Source: Pseudanabaenales cyanobacterium (GTDB lineage Bacteria; Cyanobacteriota; Cyanobacteriia; Phormidesmidales; Phormidesmidaceae). Taken from it: DNA of 14,540 nucleotides. How positions within the stretch are numbered: the stretch's first letter is position 1; every line of letters begins with the position of its first letter. Shown here in pieces: positions 1 to 7,018 of this stretch. The stretch covers positions 1 to 14,540 of the forward strand of contig JAKSDM010001711.1 of the NCBI GenBank assembly GCA_022360135.1. The letters run 5' to 3'. The translations under genes and the position numbers were made by a program. The notes under the pieces were generated by a model. It made no database searches. It was not told where the DNA came from and was given only the letters and a program-made list of their open reading frames with translations.

Positions 1-1683
1 CAGCGAGACTTGATCACCATTTTGTTGACCGGCATTGCCGCCACGCTTTTAGCCATGCTGGTCCCCCAGGCTACGGCTGTATTGGTGGATAATGCTATTC
101 CCGACGGCAATACTAGCTTACTGGCTCAGATCGGCCTGGGATTATTGGCGGCGGCTTTTGGCGGCGCCAGTTTTCAGCTGGCCCAGGCGATCGCCTTGAT
201 GAGAATCGAAACCAGTTCTGACGCCTCACTCCAGGCCGCCGTTTGGGATCGGTTGTTAAAACTGAGAACCTCCTTTTTCCGCCAGTATTCCATCGGTGAT
301 CTAAATTCAAGGGTGTCTAGCATCAGCGGCATCCGCCGAAAATTGAGCGGCACCGCCATCCAGGCCATCTTTGCCGGATCGTTCTCACTGCTGAATCTGG
401 GACTCTTGTTTTACTACAGTCCTCAACTCGCTTTTTTGGCCCTGGTAGTGGCGTTCATAGTGATGACGGTGACCACCCTTTCTGGCTCTATGCTGATCCG
501 CAAGCAGCGGCCATTGATGACCCTCCAAGGCGAAATCTATGGATTGTTGGTGCAGCTGATTAATGGGGTGCCCAAATTACGGATTGCGGGGGCGGAAGAA
601 CGCGCCTTCGCCTATTGGGGGCGAAAATATACCGAACAACTCCGGCTTGACCTCAGCACTCAACAGTTAGAGGATGCAGTGGATGTGTTTAACCGAGTCA
701 CGCCTATCCTCACTTCGGTGGCGCTTTTCTGGCTGGCGAGTACGCTGGTTGAATCTTCCCAAGCCTCAGGCGTCGCCGGACTTTCAACTGGAACGTTCCT
801 GGCCTTTAGTGTAGCGTTTGGCACATTTATAGGCGGCGCGACCAGTCTCAGCAACACCTTGATTGAGGTATTGGAGGTGATTCCTCTATGGCAGCGATCG
901 CAACCCATCTTGACCGCCCAGCCCGAAGTGGACGCCAACAAGACCGATCCAGGGCGACTAACCGGCGCCATCCAGGTGGACCATGTCACCTTCCGCTATC
1001 GGGAGGATGGTCCCCTGATCCTCGACGACGTAACCATCCAGGCCCAACCGGGGGAATTTATCGCCCTGGTGGGTCCTTCCGGTTCGGGTAAATCTACTAT
1101 CTTTCGATTATTGCTAGGGTTTGAAACCCCCAGCTCGGGTACAGTTTATTATGACGGTCAAGATTTGGCGGGGCTGGATGTGGCCGCTGTCCGCCGTCAA
1201 CTTGGGGTGGTATTGCAAAATGGCCGAATTAACGCAGGCAGCCTATTCGAGAATATTTCTGGCGGCGCTTTGATTTCGCTAGACGAAGCCTGGCAAGCTG
1301 CCGAAATGTCTGGGTTGGCGGAGGATATCCGCAACACCATGCCGATGCAAATGCATACCATCATTAGTGAGGGCGGCACAAATCTCTCGGGGGGACAACG
1401 GCAACGGCTGGTGATTGCCCGGGCGCTGGCCTTAAGTCCCCGAATTTTGCTGCTGGATGAGGCCACTAGCGCACTGGATAATCGGACGCAGGCGATCGTC
1501 AGTCAAAGTCTAGACCAGCTCAAAGTGACCCGACTGGTCGTGGCCCACCGTCTAAGCACAATTCGCAATGCCGATCGGATCTATGTGTTGGAAGCAGGGC
1601 GGGTGGTGCAACAGGGCAGGTTTGAGGAGTTGGCGGAGCAACCCGGGTTGTTTGCTAAGTTAATCAAGCGACAAATCGCGTAA
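1..1683 (+). CDS. NHLM/NHLP-type peptide export ABC transporter, permease-ATPase (5' truncated by window)
   Basis: This is the C-terminal 560 residues of a fused permease and ATPase that would export ribosomally made peptides with a nitrile-hydratase-like (NHLP) leader across the inner membrane. The frame is open to base 1, so the TTG at 10 is not taken as the start. Numbering from base 10, about six hydrophobic helices lie at residues 2-25, 38-62, 115-135, 138-160, 228-245 and 262-285. The ATPase follows: Walker A GPSGSGKS at 355 (bases 1072-1095), Q-loop Gln about 403, signature LSGGQ at 459, Walker B ending LLLD at 483 followed by Glu, and the switch His about 513. The wording around the ATPase (GFETPSSG, YYDGQDLAGLDV, RRQLGVVLQNGR, MHTIISEGG) is typical, to my memory, of the second NHLM transporter subunit, which lacks the C39 peptidase. 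HIP1 sites lie at 187 and 894. Family confidence is high. The cargo is unknown because no precursor peptide is in view. Confidence 0.9.
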   Translation, partial: QRDLITILLTGIAATLLAMLVPQATAVLVDNAIPDGNTSLLAQIGLGLLAAAFGGASFQLAQAIALMRIETSSDASLQAAVWDRLLKLRTSFFRQYSIGDLNSRVSSISGIRRKLSGTAIQAIFAGSFSLLNLGLLFYYSPQLAFLALVVAFIVMTVTTLSGSMLIRKQRPLMTLQGEIYGLLVQLINGVPKLRIAGAEERAFAYWGRKYTEQLRLDLSTQQLEDAVDVFNRVTPILTSVALFWLASTLVESSQASGVAGLSTGTFLAFSVAFGTFIGGATSLSNTLIEVLEVIPLWQRSQPILTAQPEVDANKTDPGRLTGAIQVDHVTFRYREDGPLILDDVTIQAQPGEFIALVGPSGSGKSTIFRLLLGFETPSSGTVYYDGQDLAGLDVAAVRRQLGVVLQNGRINAGSLFENISGGALISLDEAWQAAEMSGLAEDIRNTMPMQMHTIISEGGTNLSGGQRQRLVIARALALSPRILLLDEATSALDNRTQAIVSQSLDQLKVTRLVVAHRLSTIRNADRIYVLEAGRVVQQGRFEELAEQPGLFAKLIKRQIA

Positions 1684-1799
1684 ATACCTGGTTGAACCTG
1701 AAATTACCTACCAACTGATACAACTCGTTCAAACTCTTCTGCATCTCACCAATAGCCTAGGGAACTGCGGCTAAATAACATCCCATCTACCCTGAGAGG

Positions 1800-1831
1800 A
1801 TTTTAGATTTTGGATTTTAGATTTTGGATTG
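1800..1831. repeat. ATTTTGGATTTTAG short repeat (cyanobacterial spacer type)
   Basis: TTTTAGATTTTGGATTTTAG followed by ATTTTGGATT is built from the unit ATTTTGGATTTTAG. The same unit recurs inside metH near 11520-11551 and 11000-11031, so this is one repeat family dispersed in the window, once in a spacer and twice inside a coding frame. Confidence 0.75.
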
Positions 1832-1910
1832 GGTCATCAGGAATGGCCTGTTCCCTATTCCCTGCTCCCTATCTCCCCACCCCTGCCCTCCCCTGCCTCC
1901 CCTGCCTCCC

Positions 1911-1960
1911 CATCTCCCCCATCTCCCCCATCTCCCCCATCTCCCCCATCTCCCCCATCC
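1911..1960. repeat. Tandem repeat of a 9-base unit CATCTCCCC
   Basis: Five perfect head-to-tail copies of CATCTCCCC run from 1911 to 1955, with a degenerate sixth at 1956. It is preceded by a related C-rich stretch (about 1855-1910) with CCCTGCCTCCC units. The copies are identical, which suggests recent slippage. The unit length is a multiple of three, so apparent ISP or LPH repeats appear in every frame, but no ribosome binding site or coding context supports a gene. Confidence 0.85.
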
Positions 1961-2112
1961 CCCTTCTCACTACTGGGACTTTATTTTTACGCTAATCCCC
2001 TATCAGTTAAGATCCCACTGAGGATTTAGCAACATAACAGTTCAAATCAGCGGCGGCAGATGACCTTGAACTCATCACTAGCGGCTCTCCTAAATTCGCT
2101 GCATTGGAATTG

Positions 2113-2313
2113 TTATGCGGCACTGTTTGAATAGTTATACACAGGAACCTGAACAAAGTGGTCAGGTTCTTTTCTATCTAAAATTGTCTGTTGTAAACGT
2201 TCTACGGTTGATGGAGAGAAAAACTGCTCACCTGTTTCTTCATTTACACGGGCAGACACATTCTCAATCAGAACAATTTTCCCATTCAGATTTAAGGTGT
2301 ATGTTACACCAAT
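2113..2313 (-). pseudogene. YgiT/MqsA-like antitoxin, C-terminal remnant
   Basis: An open minus-strand frame of 66 residues ends at 2113. It reads VTYTLNLNGKIVLIENVSAR, then VNEETGEQFFSPSTVERLQQ, and ends near VQVPVYNYS. The pattern of a beta-rich T-Y-T-L segment, an IENV-AR step, an ETGEQ-FSP-TVE turn and a short VPVY tail is that of the YgiT-type zinc-finger proteins found as antitoxins of type II toxin-antitoxin pairs. A stop at 2314-2316 cuts it off upstream, no Cys-x-x-Cys N-terminus is seen, and the usual second Cys pair is replaced here by Asn and Thr. No toxin partner is visible. It is most likely a decayed fragment. The assignment rests on remembered motif wording. Confidence 0.5.
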
Positions 2314-2366
2314 TCAAAATGAAGATGAGCATAATTCAGAAGCTGAAAGCCTTGCTGTCAAAGGTT

Positions 2367-2606
2367 TTAATATGAACTATTCTGCGCAGCTTCATATCCA
2401 TTTGGTATTACCTGCTTCTCAACCAATGTCTCTTGCCAATTACTTGTCATCTTCACTACATCTCCTTTGAGTAAAGTCGTCATTCCATCGCTGGGAATTG
2501 GGTTCATATCCGTAATGATTTTGATGGGTGAACGAGAGGGATAACTGCACTGAATATCAGGGCAATTGCCCGTATTTTGTATAAATCGTACTTGACAAAT
2601 AGACGT
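2367..2606 (-). other. Unrecognised coding-like open frame, possible gene remnant
   Basis: A minus-strand frame of 79 codons between stops contains CPDIQCSYPSRSPIKIITDM followed by NPIPSDGMTTLLKGDVVKMT and ends NSSY. Possible starts are the Met at 2507 or 2483. It lies directly upstream of the antitoxin remnant in the same direction but in a different frame context. I do not recognise the family. The composition looks protein-like rather than random, but there is no clear ribosome binding site, so it may be a decayed fragment. Confidence 0.3.
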
Positions 2607-2654
2607 TTAATCTCTCGGCAATAAGACTAGACAAACTCTCTTGAATCAAGGAAA

Positions 2655-2705
2655 CTACATAGAAGGCGGGACAGTGATTTGAGCATGATGTAAGCCGAGA
2701 ATCAT
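2655..2705 (-). pseudogene. Glyoxalase/VOC family N-terminal remnant
   Basis: From an ATG at 2705 the minus strand reads MILGLHHAQITVPPSM and then stops. The HHAQITVPP string is the first strand and metal-binding His region of glyoxalase/bleomycin-resistance (VOC) family proteins, which normally continue with a short loop into an FY-x-x-vLGL helix. In the next frame a run reading AFYVVSLIQESL follows at once, which suggests a deletion or frameshift just after the first strand. No full gene remains. Confidence 0.4.
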
Positions 2706-2779
2706 TTTGAATTTGTCAGGTGAGAGTTTGGATTATCCCTAAAATGAACTAAATTGAATCCTACTTTTAGTCACATCAT

Positions 2780-2803
2780 GCCTAAGTTAGGCAACGTGTT
2801 GCC
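2780..2803. repeat. Two overlapping small palindromes downstream of argC-like gene
   Basis: GCCTAA-G-TTAGGC (2780-2792) overlaps GGCAAC-GT-GTTGCC (2790-2803). The pair lies about 40 bases past the stop of the minus-strand argC-like gene. It could form alternative hairpins in that transcript and end or protect it, but no T-run follows, so a classic terminator is not supported. Confidence 0.35.
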
Positions 2804-2843
2804 AGTCTCATTCAATATCTGTCCTATCCCAGACAGGGTGAAA

Positions 2844-3898
2844 TCAATTCGGATGTAAGCCACGACGAGTCAATCCCGCTGTTCGCTCTAAACCAAACAG
2901 TATATTCATGTTCTCCACACCTACTTGAGCCCCCCCTTTACCTAAACTATCAAGTGTGCTAAAGACCACGACGCTGTTCCTTTCATTGTCTACATCGAGT
3001 CCGATATGACAATAATTGGCGCCAGCGATAGCACTCACCCATGGATACGGCTTGTACTGCCAGGAAGCAGGATGTTCCTTGGGCAAGTCATAGACCTGGA
3101 TAAAGGGATGGAAATTATAGTAATTGCGGTACAGCCCAAGTAATTCTTCTCGGGATATAGATTGTGTTAAAAAACCGCGACAGATGTTTAATATTCCCCG
3201 AGTGATTGGAACATAAACCGGGGTAAAGTGAACACTAACAGGCGTGTCAACTAGCAAACTTAATTCCTGTTCAATCTCGTAGATATGACGATGCCCAATG
3301 GATTATACGGCACTAGATTGTTGCCAATTTCAGGATGATGGATTGAACGAGAAAGTTCTGCCCCAGCCCCGGCTGTACCCGATAGTCCATCTACAGATAA
3401 TTTCTCAATATCTACCAGTCGATTGGCGACAAGGGGCGCGATTCCCAGGATTGCTGCCGACGAGAAACAGCCTGGATTCGCTATCAATTGAGCTTGCGAA
3501 ATTTCCTTAAGATGAAGCTCGTTTAAACCATATACCGCTTGTTCAGCTAGCGACCAAGCTGGGTGTGTCATGCCATAGACTCTTTCCCAGATAGTGCGAT
3601 CTCGCAATCGAAAAGCAGACCCAAGGTCGATGATCTTAGTATCATCATCCCAATAACGCTGTGTTACATCGATGGATGCATCGGTAGGAAGCGCCACAAA
3701 GACCACATCACAAGATGTTGCATCATCAGGATGAATCAACTCAATACCAGTGCCGTACAAGTTGGGATGATAGCTTTCTATAGCTGAAGGTTGGCGACTA
3801 GTGGCCCAGGCAATGTCTACGTAGGGATGATCGAGCAGCACGCGAAGCACTTCACCCCCCATATATCCGCTACCTCCAAATATCCCAGCGCTAATCAT
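2844..3898 (-). pseudogene. argC: N-acetyl-gamma-glutamyl-phosphate reductase-like protein, frameshifted
   Basis: The two halves together match full-length ArgC (about 351 residues), which reduces N-acetylglutamyl phosphate to the semialdehyde with NADPH in arginine synthesis. The first part (3898 to 3260, 212 codons) has the nucleotide-binding GIFGGSGYMGGEVLR near residue 5, the catalytic Cys in NPGCF (residue 144) and SGTAGAGAE. Close to 3294-3298 one base is missing: the read frame goes to a stop, while the other frame continues as GHRHIYEIEQELS, the conserved His segment, then FTPVYVPITRGI, and ends at 2844. ATG at 3898 is preceded by AAGGA. The sequence is unlike the usual cyanobacterial ArgC as I remember it (for example GMTHPAW and the GLHPN end), so it may be a transferred second copy. 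It lies 59 bases behind the thioesterase gene on the same strand. Either it is a pseudogene or the assembly has an error. Confidence 0.8.
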
Positions 3899-3957
3899 AA
3901 AACAAAATCCTTACTAAGCTTTTGTTTGAGTGTTGGTAGAGTTATTACAAAACAGCA

Positions 3958-4368
3958 TTAACCTGCATTGCGACGAGCGGCGCCAGTCAGCAGTCGATCC
4001 ACATTGACAACAGCACGTTTGTGGACGCCACAACCAATTTCGCCCCCCAAATCTTCTGCCCAAACCTTAAAAATGAACAGTTTGTCCTCTTGGCCAATGT
4101 ATTGTGCGTTGGCAGTCACCTTAGCTCCCCATGATGTAGCAGCCGTATGTGAAACTTGAACGAAGACTCCTACTGAAAGCTCGTTTGATTCGAGAACAGG
4201 ATAAAGAATACGGGCAGCCGCTATTTCCATCAATGCAACCATCTGGGCAGTTGCAAACACGGGTGGAAATCTATCCTGAGATTCACAACTGATGTTAGTT
4301 GCTAAATGCTGCTTCTCAACGGTTAATCGAGCTGAGGCAACAGTATTTGCCGCGAGTTTGATAGTCAT
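3958..4368 (-). CDS. FlK-like hotdog thioesterase family protein
   Basis: A 136-residue protein of single-hotdog size. It carries the pattern of the fluoroacetyl-CoA thioesterase-like (FlK) family: VFATAQMVALMEIAAAR (about residues 37-53, with Thr and Glu of the catalytic set), SVGVFVQVSHTAATSWGAKV (catalytic His about residue 73) and FKVWAEDLGGEIGCGVHKRAV with the terminal strand. Members cleave small acyl-CoA thioesters; many are of unknown substrate. No signal peptide is present, so it is cytoplasmic. ATG at 4368 is used. It is the first gene of a likely two-gene unit with the argC-like gene behind it, and it is divergent from the MarR gene, which may control it. Substrate not predictable from sequence. 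Confidence 0.8.
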   Translation of the reverse strand: MTIKLAANTVASARLTVEKQHLATNISCESQDRFPPVFATAQMVALMEIAAARILYPVLESNELSVGVFVQVSHTAATSWGAKVTANAQYIGQEDKLFIFKVWAEDLGGEIGCGVHKRAVVNVDRLLTGAARRNAG

Positions 4369-4540
4369 CCATGCACCTGCCTAAGTCATTCAAAACACTA
4401 TTTTTACTGGAATCAAAAACAATATTGAGGTTCATATTCACCAGAGTCCATCAGTAAGGGTAATGGGTTCACGCAGCATTTGATTTGAGCCGGGAGGCGG
4501 GTAAATGAGCAAGCTGATCTGCCATATCCAGATTCCTTGA

Positions 4541-4580
4541 TTAAGGTATTGTTGCTCAGTACTTAAGGTCGTTGCTGAGC
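4541..4580. repeat. Direct and inverted repeat pair in divergent spacer
   Basis: TTAAGGT at 4541 and 4563 lies 22 bases apart, about two helical turns. Each copy is followed by a GTTGCT-C/G-AG half (4551 and 4571). GCTCAG (4554-4559) and CTGAGC (4575-4580) are inverted with a 15-base gap. The layout suits regulator binding but could also be chance. Confidence 0.3.
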
Positions 4581-4677
4581 TTCCCAGGAAATCAGCAATT
4601 GCCTAATGTGAAGTGTTAAGTTTATGAGTTCTGAGAACAAAACGTTTTTTGTTTTTTCATGAATCACCTCAAAAATA

Positions 4678-4694
4678 GGTCATACATACTGACC
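4678..4694. promoter_or_regulatory. Candidate MarR operator: GGTCA-7-TGACC
   Basis: GGTCA (4678-4682) and TGACC (4690-4694) form a 17-base inverted repeat with a TACATAC spacer, ending 35 bases before the MarR start. MarR dimers bind inverted repeats of about this size, usually close to their own promoter and often between divergent genes, so autoregulation plus control of the thioesterase unit is inferred. Confidence 0.45.
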
Positions 4695-4729
4695 CATCAA
4701 AACTAACCTAGATGATTTAATATGTCAAC

Positions 4730-5191
4730 ATGCCTGACCTAAATGATCCAGAACATCAGCGTGAGCAAAAACTCAACAAGGCCCTAGAAGCCCTGCATTT
4801 TGCCTTTCGCGCCATCACAGCAAAGCCAGATGCGATGCTTGCAGAGTATGGTCTTTCGCGAGTTCATCATCGGGTTTTATATTTTGTGGGGCGCAACCCA
4901 GGTTTAAGTATCAATGAGCTATTGGCAATTCTTGGGGTTCGTAAGCAGTCTCTGAATGTGCCTTTACGTAAATTAATAGAATTAGGGCTGATTCAATCCC
5001 AGGCAGATACCACCGATCGCCGCGTTAAGCGTTTGACGCTTACTCGGAAAGGATTGGGGTTAGAAAATCAGTTGACAGGTGACGAACGTCAACGTTTCTC
5101 ACGGGTGTTCAACTGTGTTGGCCCAGAAGGTGAGGCTGCATGGTTGAAAGTCATGCATCTGCTGGCAGAAGATGAATTCAATGAGGGTTGA
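4730..5191 (+). CDS. MarR-family transcriptional regulator
   Basis: A 153-residue winged-helix protein. The recognition region is GLSINELLAILGVRKQSLNV with PLRKLIELGLI (residues 58-88), followed by the wing with the Asp-Arg-Arg signature in TTDRRVKRLTLTRKG (94-108). Flanking helices (12-45 and 115-150) would form the dimer interface. The family usually represses nearby genes and lets go on binding a small phenolic or other ligand, or on cysteine oxidation. One Cys is present at residue 129. It is divergent from the thioesterase and argC-like genes across a 361-base spacer with a palindrome, so it probably controls them. The ATG at 4730 gives the expected length. Confidence 0.85.
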   Translation: MPDLNDPEHQREQKLNKALEALHFAFRAITAKPDAMLAEYGLSRVHHRVLYFVGRNPGLSINELLAILGVRKQSLNVPLRKLIELGLIQSQADTTDRRVKRLTLTRKGLGLENQLTGDERQRFSRVFNCVGPEGEAAWLKVMHLLAEDEFNEG

Positions 5192-5327
5192 ATTAGCTTT
5201 TGAGTCGCAGGAGCATTCAGATGTCAAACTCTCAAAGCGGATAAGCATCAATCGACTATCTATCTGAAAAGTGCAGTAGGCTAACTACTAATTAGATCTA
5301 CTTTTTCAGTCTATCCCCCCAGAATGA

Positions 5328-5377
5328 GCTAGATATACTGTAGCTTGCAGTATATCTAGCCAAATCAGCTAGATATA
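5328..5377. repeat. Perfect 13-base inverted repeat with a third half copy
   Basis: GCTAGATATACTG (5328-5340) and CAGTATATCTAGC (5348-5360) are exact reverse complements around a 7-base loop. GCTAGATATA occurs again at 5368, exactly 40 bases after the first. No T-run follows on either strand, so it is not a standard terminator. It could be a small repeat element or a two-way transcript end. Confidence 0.7.
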
Positions 5378-5486
5378 TTGCGAACTGTCCATATAGTACG
5401 CTCATCTTTTATGTTTGAACGCCTCGCGCTTGATAGTAAGGGGTTGAACGGTTCCTGACTACTATATATTTTGCGCCTCTTGGGCT

Positions 5487-5521
5487 GTAACACACCAATC
5501 CACGGAGTAATAGTGCGTTAC
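5487..5521. repeat. GTAACACAC/GTGCGTTAC inverted repeat after TPR gene
   Basis: GTAACACAC (5487-5495) and GTGCGTTAC (5513-5521) pair with one mismatch that becomes G-U in RNA. It lies 26 bases past the stop of the minus-strand TPR gene. GTAACGCACC-like palindromes are frequent spacer repeats in cyanobacteria. It may protect or end the TPR transcript. Confidence 0.45.
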
Positions 5522-5546
5522 GACTCCAACAACCTAAAAATCCTCC

Positions 5547-6572
5547 TTAGCGATCGCGTTCAAGATCGTAAATTGCCTTTTCCCAATACCAATCCTCAGG
5601 CATGCCTGGATTCTTTAGTTTCAGACGCTTGACCAACCCCACGGCAATTTTTCGGTCATCCCCCACCAACCGTAAGAGCTTTCTTTGGACCGCCAGACTC
5701 GGCTTACCCACACTAATATCTTGACAAGTCGTTCTTGTGTTCGCTGTAAACGAATATGAACTGGCTCGTTTGGCTGCCTGTTTTAGAGAAGTTTGCAGCG
5801 TCTGGATAGCCTCCCGCATTTGCTCAGCCATCTCCTGATTGGCCTGGTTGGTAAACAGGGCCGCGGCTTGTTGAGAATCCTCGATCGCCCCCTGCAAATC
5901 GCCCAAGTTAGCCCGCACCTGCCCCCGGCTGGCGTAAGCCCAGGCATCCTGCGGATCAATTTGTAAGGCCCAATCCAGGTCTTCCATAGCGCCCCGATAG
6001 TTTCTCTGTTCCGCCTTCTGCACCGCTTGTCGAAGAAACTCATTGGGATCGATCAGGGGACGTAAGGGGGGCGCTGGCTGGACTGATTCGGGGCAGGGTT
6101 GGGGTGTGGCTTGCAGCTGGCGGATGTGGCCCAGACAGCGTCGGCAGTTAGCAATATCGCGCTGATCCAGGTAGAGTTCCACGGCTTTTTTATAGCTGGC
6201 GATCGCCTTCTGTGGAACGCCCTGTCGTTGGCGAACTGTGCCGATCAGGTTATAGGCCGCCGCGTAGTCAGGCTTAAGTAGAATAGTTTGTTTGGCGTCT
6301 GCGATCGCAGCTTCCAGATGACTGGTCGCTAGATAGGCTAAACCCCGAGCGAAGTAACCTCTGGCATCCTCCGGATCGATTCGCAACGCTTCCGTATAGT
6401 CGGCGATCGCCGCCTGGAAATCCCCCAAGTTAAAGTGGGCTAGCCCTCGGTTGTAATAGGCTTCAGCAAAGTCAGGCTGGTGTTCCAGGGCTTGACTAAA
6501 CGCTGCGATCGCCCCCTCATGGTCCTTTTCGCTGGCTTTGGCGACACCTTGTTGATAAAACGTTGAGTGCAT
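5547..6572 (-). CDS. Tetratricopeptide-repeat protein with conserved C-terminal tail
   Basis: A 341-residue soluble TPR scaffold. Four tandem 34-residue repeats fill residues 1-136, with the usual W/Y-A-G-A-P positions (for example AYYNRGLAHFNLGDFQAAIA and DYTEALRIDP). A linker of Pro- and Gln-rich sequence follows (about 150-175). One or two more repeats lie at 176-240 (NYRGAMEDLDWALQIDPQDA). A Lys/Arg-rich end contains VQRKLLRLVGDDRKIAVGL, a tail I associate with cyanobacterial TPR proteins. No signal peptide or membrane segment is seen. TPR arrays bind partner proteins; the partner is unknown. Five HIP1 sites fall in this gene, four at an exact 102-base spacing. ATG at 6572 starts just before the first repeat. 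No strong ribosome binding site is seen and there is no operon neighbour. Confidence 0.85.
   Translation of the reverse strand: MHSTFYQQGVAKASEKDHEGAIAAFSQALEHQPDFAEAYYNRGLAHFNLGDFQAAIADYTEALRIDPEDARGYFARGLAYLATSHLEAAIADAKQTILLKPDYAAAYNLIGTVRQRQGVPQKAIASYKKAVELYLDQRDIANCRRCLGHIRQLQATPQPCPESVQPAPPLRPLIDPNEFLRQAVQKAEQRNYRGAMEDLDWALQIDPQDAWAYASRGQVRANLGDLQGAIEDSQQAAALFTNQANQEMAEQMREAIQTLQTSLKQAAKRASSYSFTANTRTTCQDISVGKPSLAVQRKLLRLVGDDRKIAVGLVKRLKLKNPGMPEDWYWEKAIYDLERDR
6199..6512. repeat. Four HIP1 sites spaced exactly 102 bases within TPR repeats
   Basis: GCGATCGC occurs at 6199, 6301, 6403 and 6505. The 102-base step equals one 34-residue TPR unit. In each repeat the octamer encodes the Ala-Ile-Ala of the first helix (GAIAAF, AAIADY, AAIADA, KAIASY). 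Confidence 0.9.
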
Positions 6573-6764
6573 CTTGACGCTTCAATCAACTCTCTGCAGC
6601 ATAGGGCAACTCAGCATTTGAGCTGAATAGTAACCTGAACCTGGAATTTGGGTTCCTAACGGGTTACTCAAGTTTAGCTCAGGGTGCAGTGAGCATAACC
6701 GATAGCGATCGCAATATTCGCCTGAGACTGCTAAGCATATAGCGATTTTCATTTGCATTGACTA

Positions 6765-6878
6765 CACCCTACACCGAATGGCACTGAAATAAGCCATGTG
6801 GGCAATGCCCAACCTACGGAATATCAGGGCTTTTAGCGATTTATAAACGCTTATTTCAGCGCCATTCCACCCTACACC
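6765..6878. mobile_element. Small MITE-like element, 92 bases, with flanking 11-base direct repeats
   Basis: The ends GAATGGCACTGAAATAAGC (6776-6794) and GCTTATTTCAGCGCCATTC (6849-6867) are reverse complements with one mismatch. The sequence CACCCTACACC lies immediately outside each end (6765-6775 and 6868-6878), which looks like a target duplication. The core holds a further small hairpin, TGGGC-AAT-GCCCA. It encodes nothing, so it would need a transposase from elsewhere. The element family is not recognised. Confidence 0.65.
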
Positions 6879-7018
6879 CTGTCTTCCCTGAGATGTATTC
6901 AACCCAAGCGAGAATTGCCATCTTTGTCAAGAGCTTTTCCACAGATTTCAACACTTTTTGGGCGTCTGAGCGTTTTGTAGACACTTTGATTTTCATGACC
7001 TCTTAAAAAATGAGGTTT

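Larger units (their letters stand above)
1684..2112. other. Spacer with short tandem repeats and no intact gene
   Basis: No credible intact gene is seen here. It contains an ATTTTGGATTTTAG-type repeat near 1801-1830 and a pyrimidine-rich tandem repeat at 1911-1960. Several short open frames cross the C-rich repeat and translate to repeats such as ISP or LPH; these are artefacts of the repeat. A short minus-strand stretch at 1694-1756 vaguely resembles the end of a chemoreceptor but is too short to call. Confidence 0.6.
4369..4729. promoter_or_regulatory. Divergent regulatory region between thioesterase and MarR genes
   Basis: This 361-base spacer separates two divergent genes and must carry both promoters. 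It holds a GCTCAG/CTGAGC inverted repeat (4554-4580), a duplicated TTAAGGT (4541 and 4563), a palindrome AAAACGTTTT (4639-4648) and the GGTCA/TGACC repeat listed separately. I could not assign -35/-10 boxes with confidence. Confidence 0.45.
5192..5546. other. Spacer with hairpins between convergent MarR and TPR genes
   Basis: No gene is seen. The 355 bases hold a perfect 13-base inverted repeat at 5328-5360 with an extra half copy at 5368, and a GTAACACAC/GTGCGTTAC inverted repeat at 5487-5521. Both lie where transcripts of the convergent flanking genes would end. Confidence 0.6.

Noticed and set aside
1694..1756. Minus-strand AIGEMQKSLNELYQLVGNFR, similar to a chemoreceptor C-terminus
   Set aside because: Only about 20 residues directly behind a stop; too short to separate from chance.
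1810..2029. Three overlapping proline-rich open frames
   Set aside because: They arise from the 9-base tandem repeat, which is open in all three frames, and lack a ribosome binding site or family match.
2115..2375. Plus-strand 86-codon frame
   Set aside because: It is antisense to the antitoxin remnant, which has recognisable motif wording on the minus strand.
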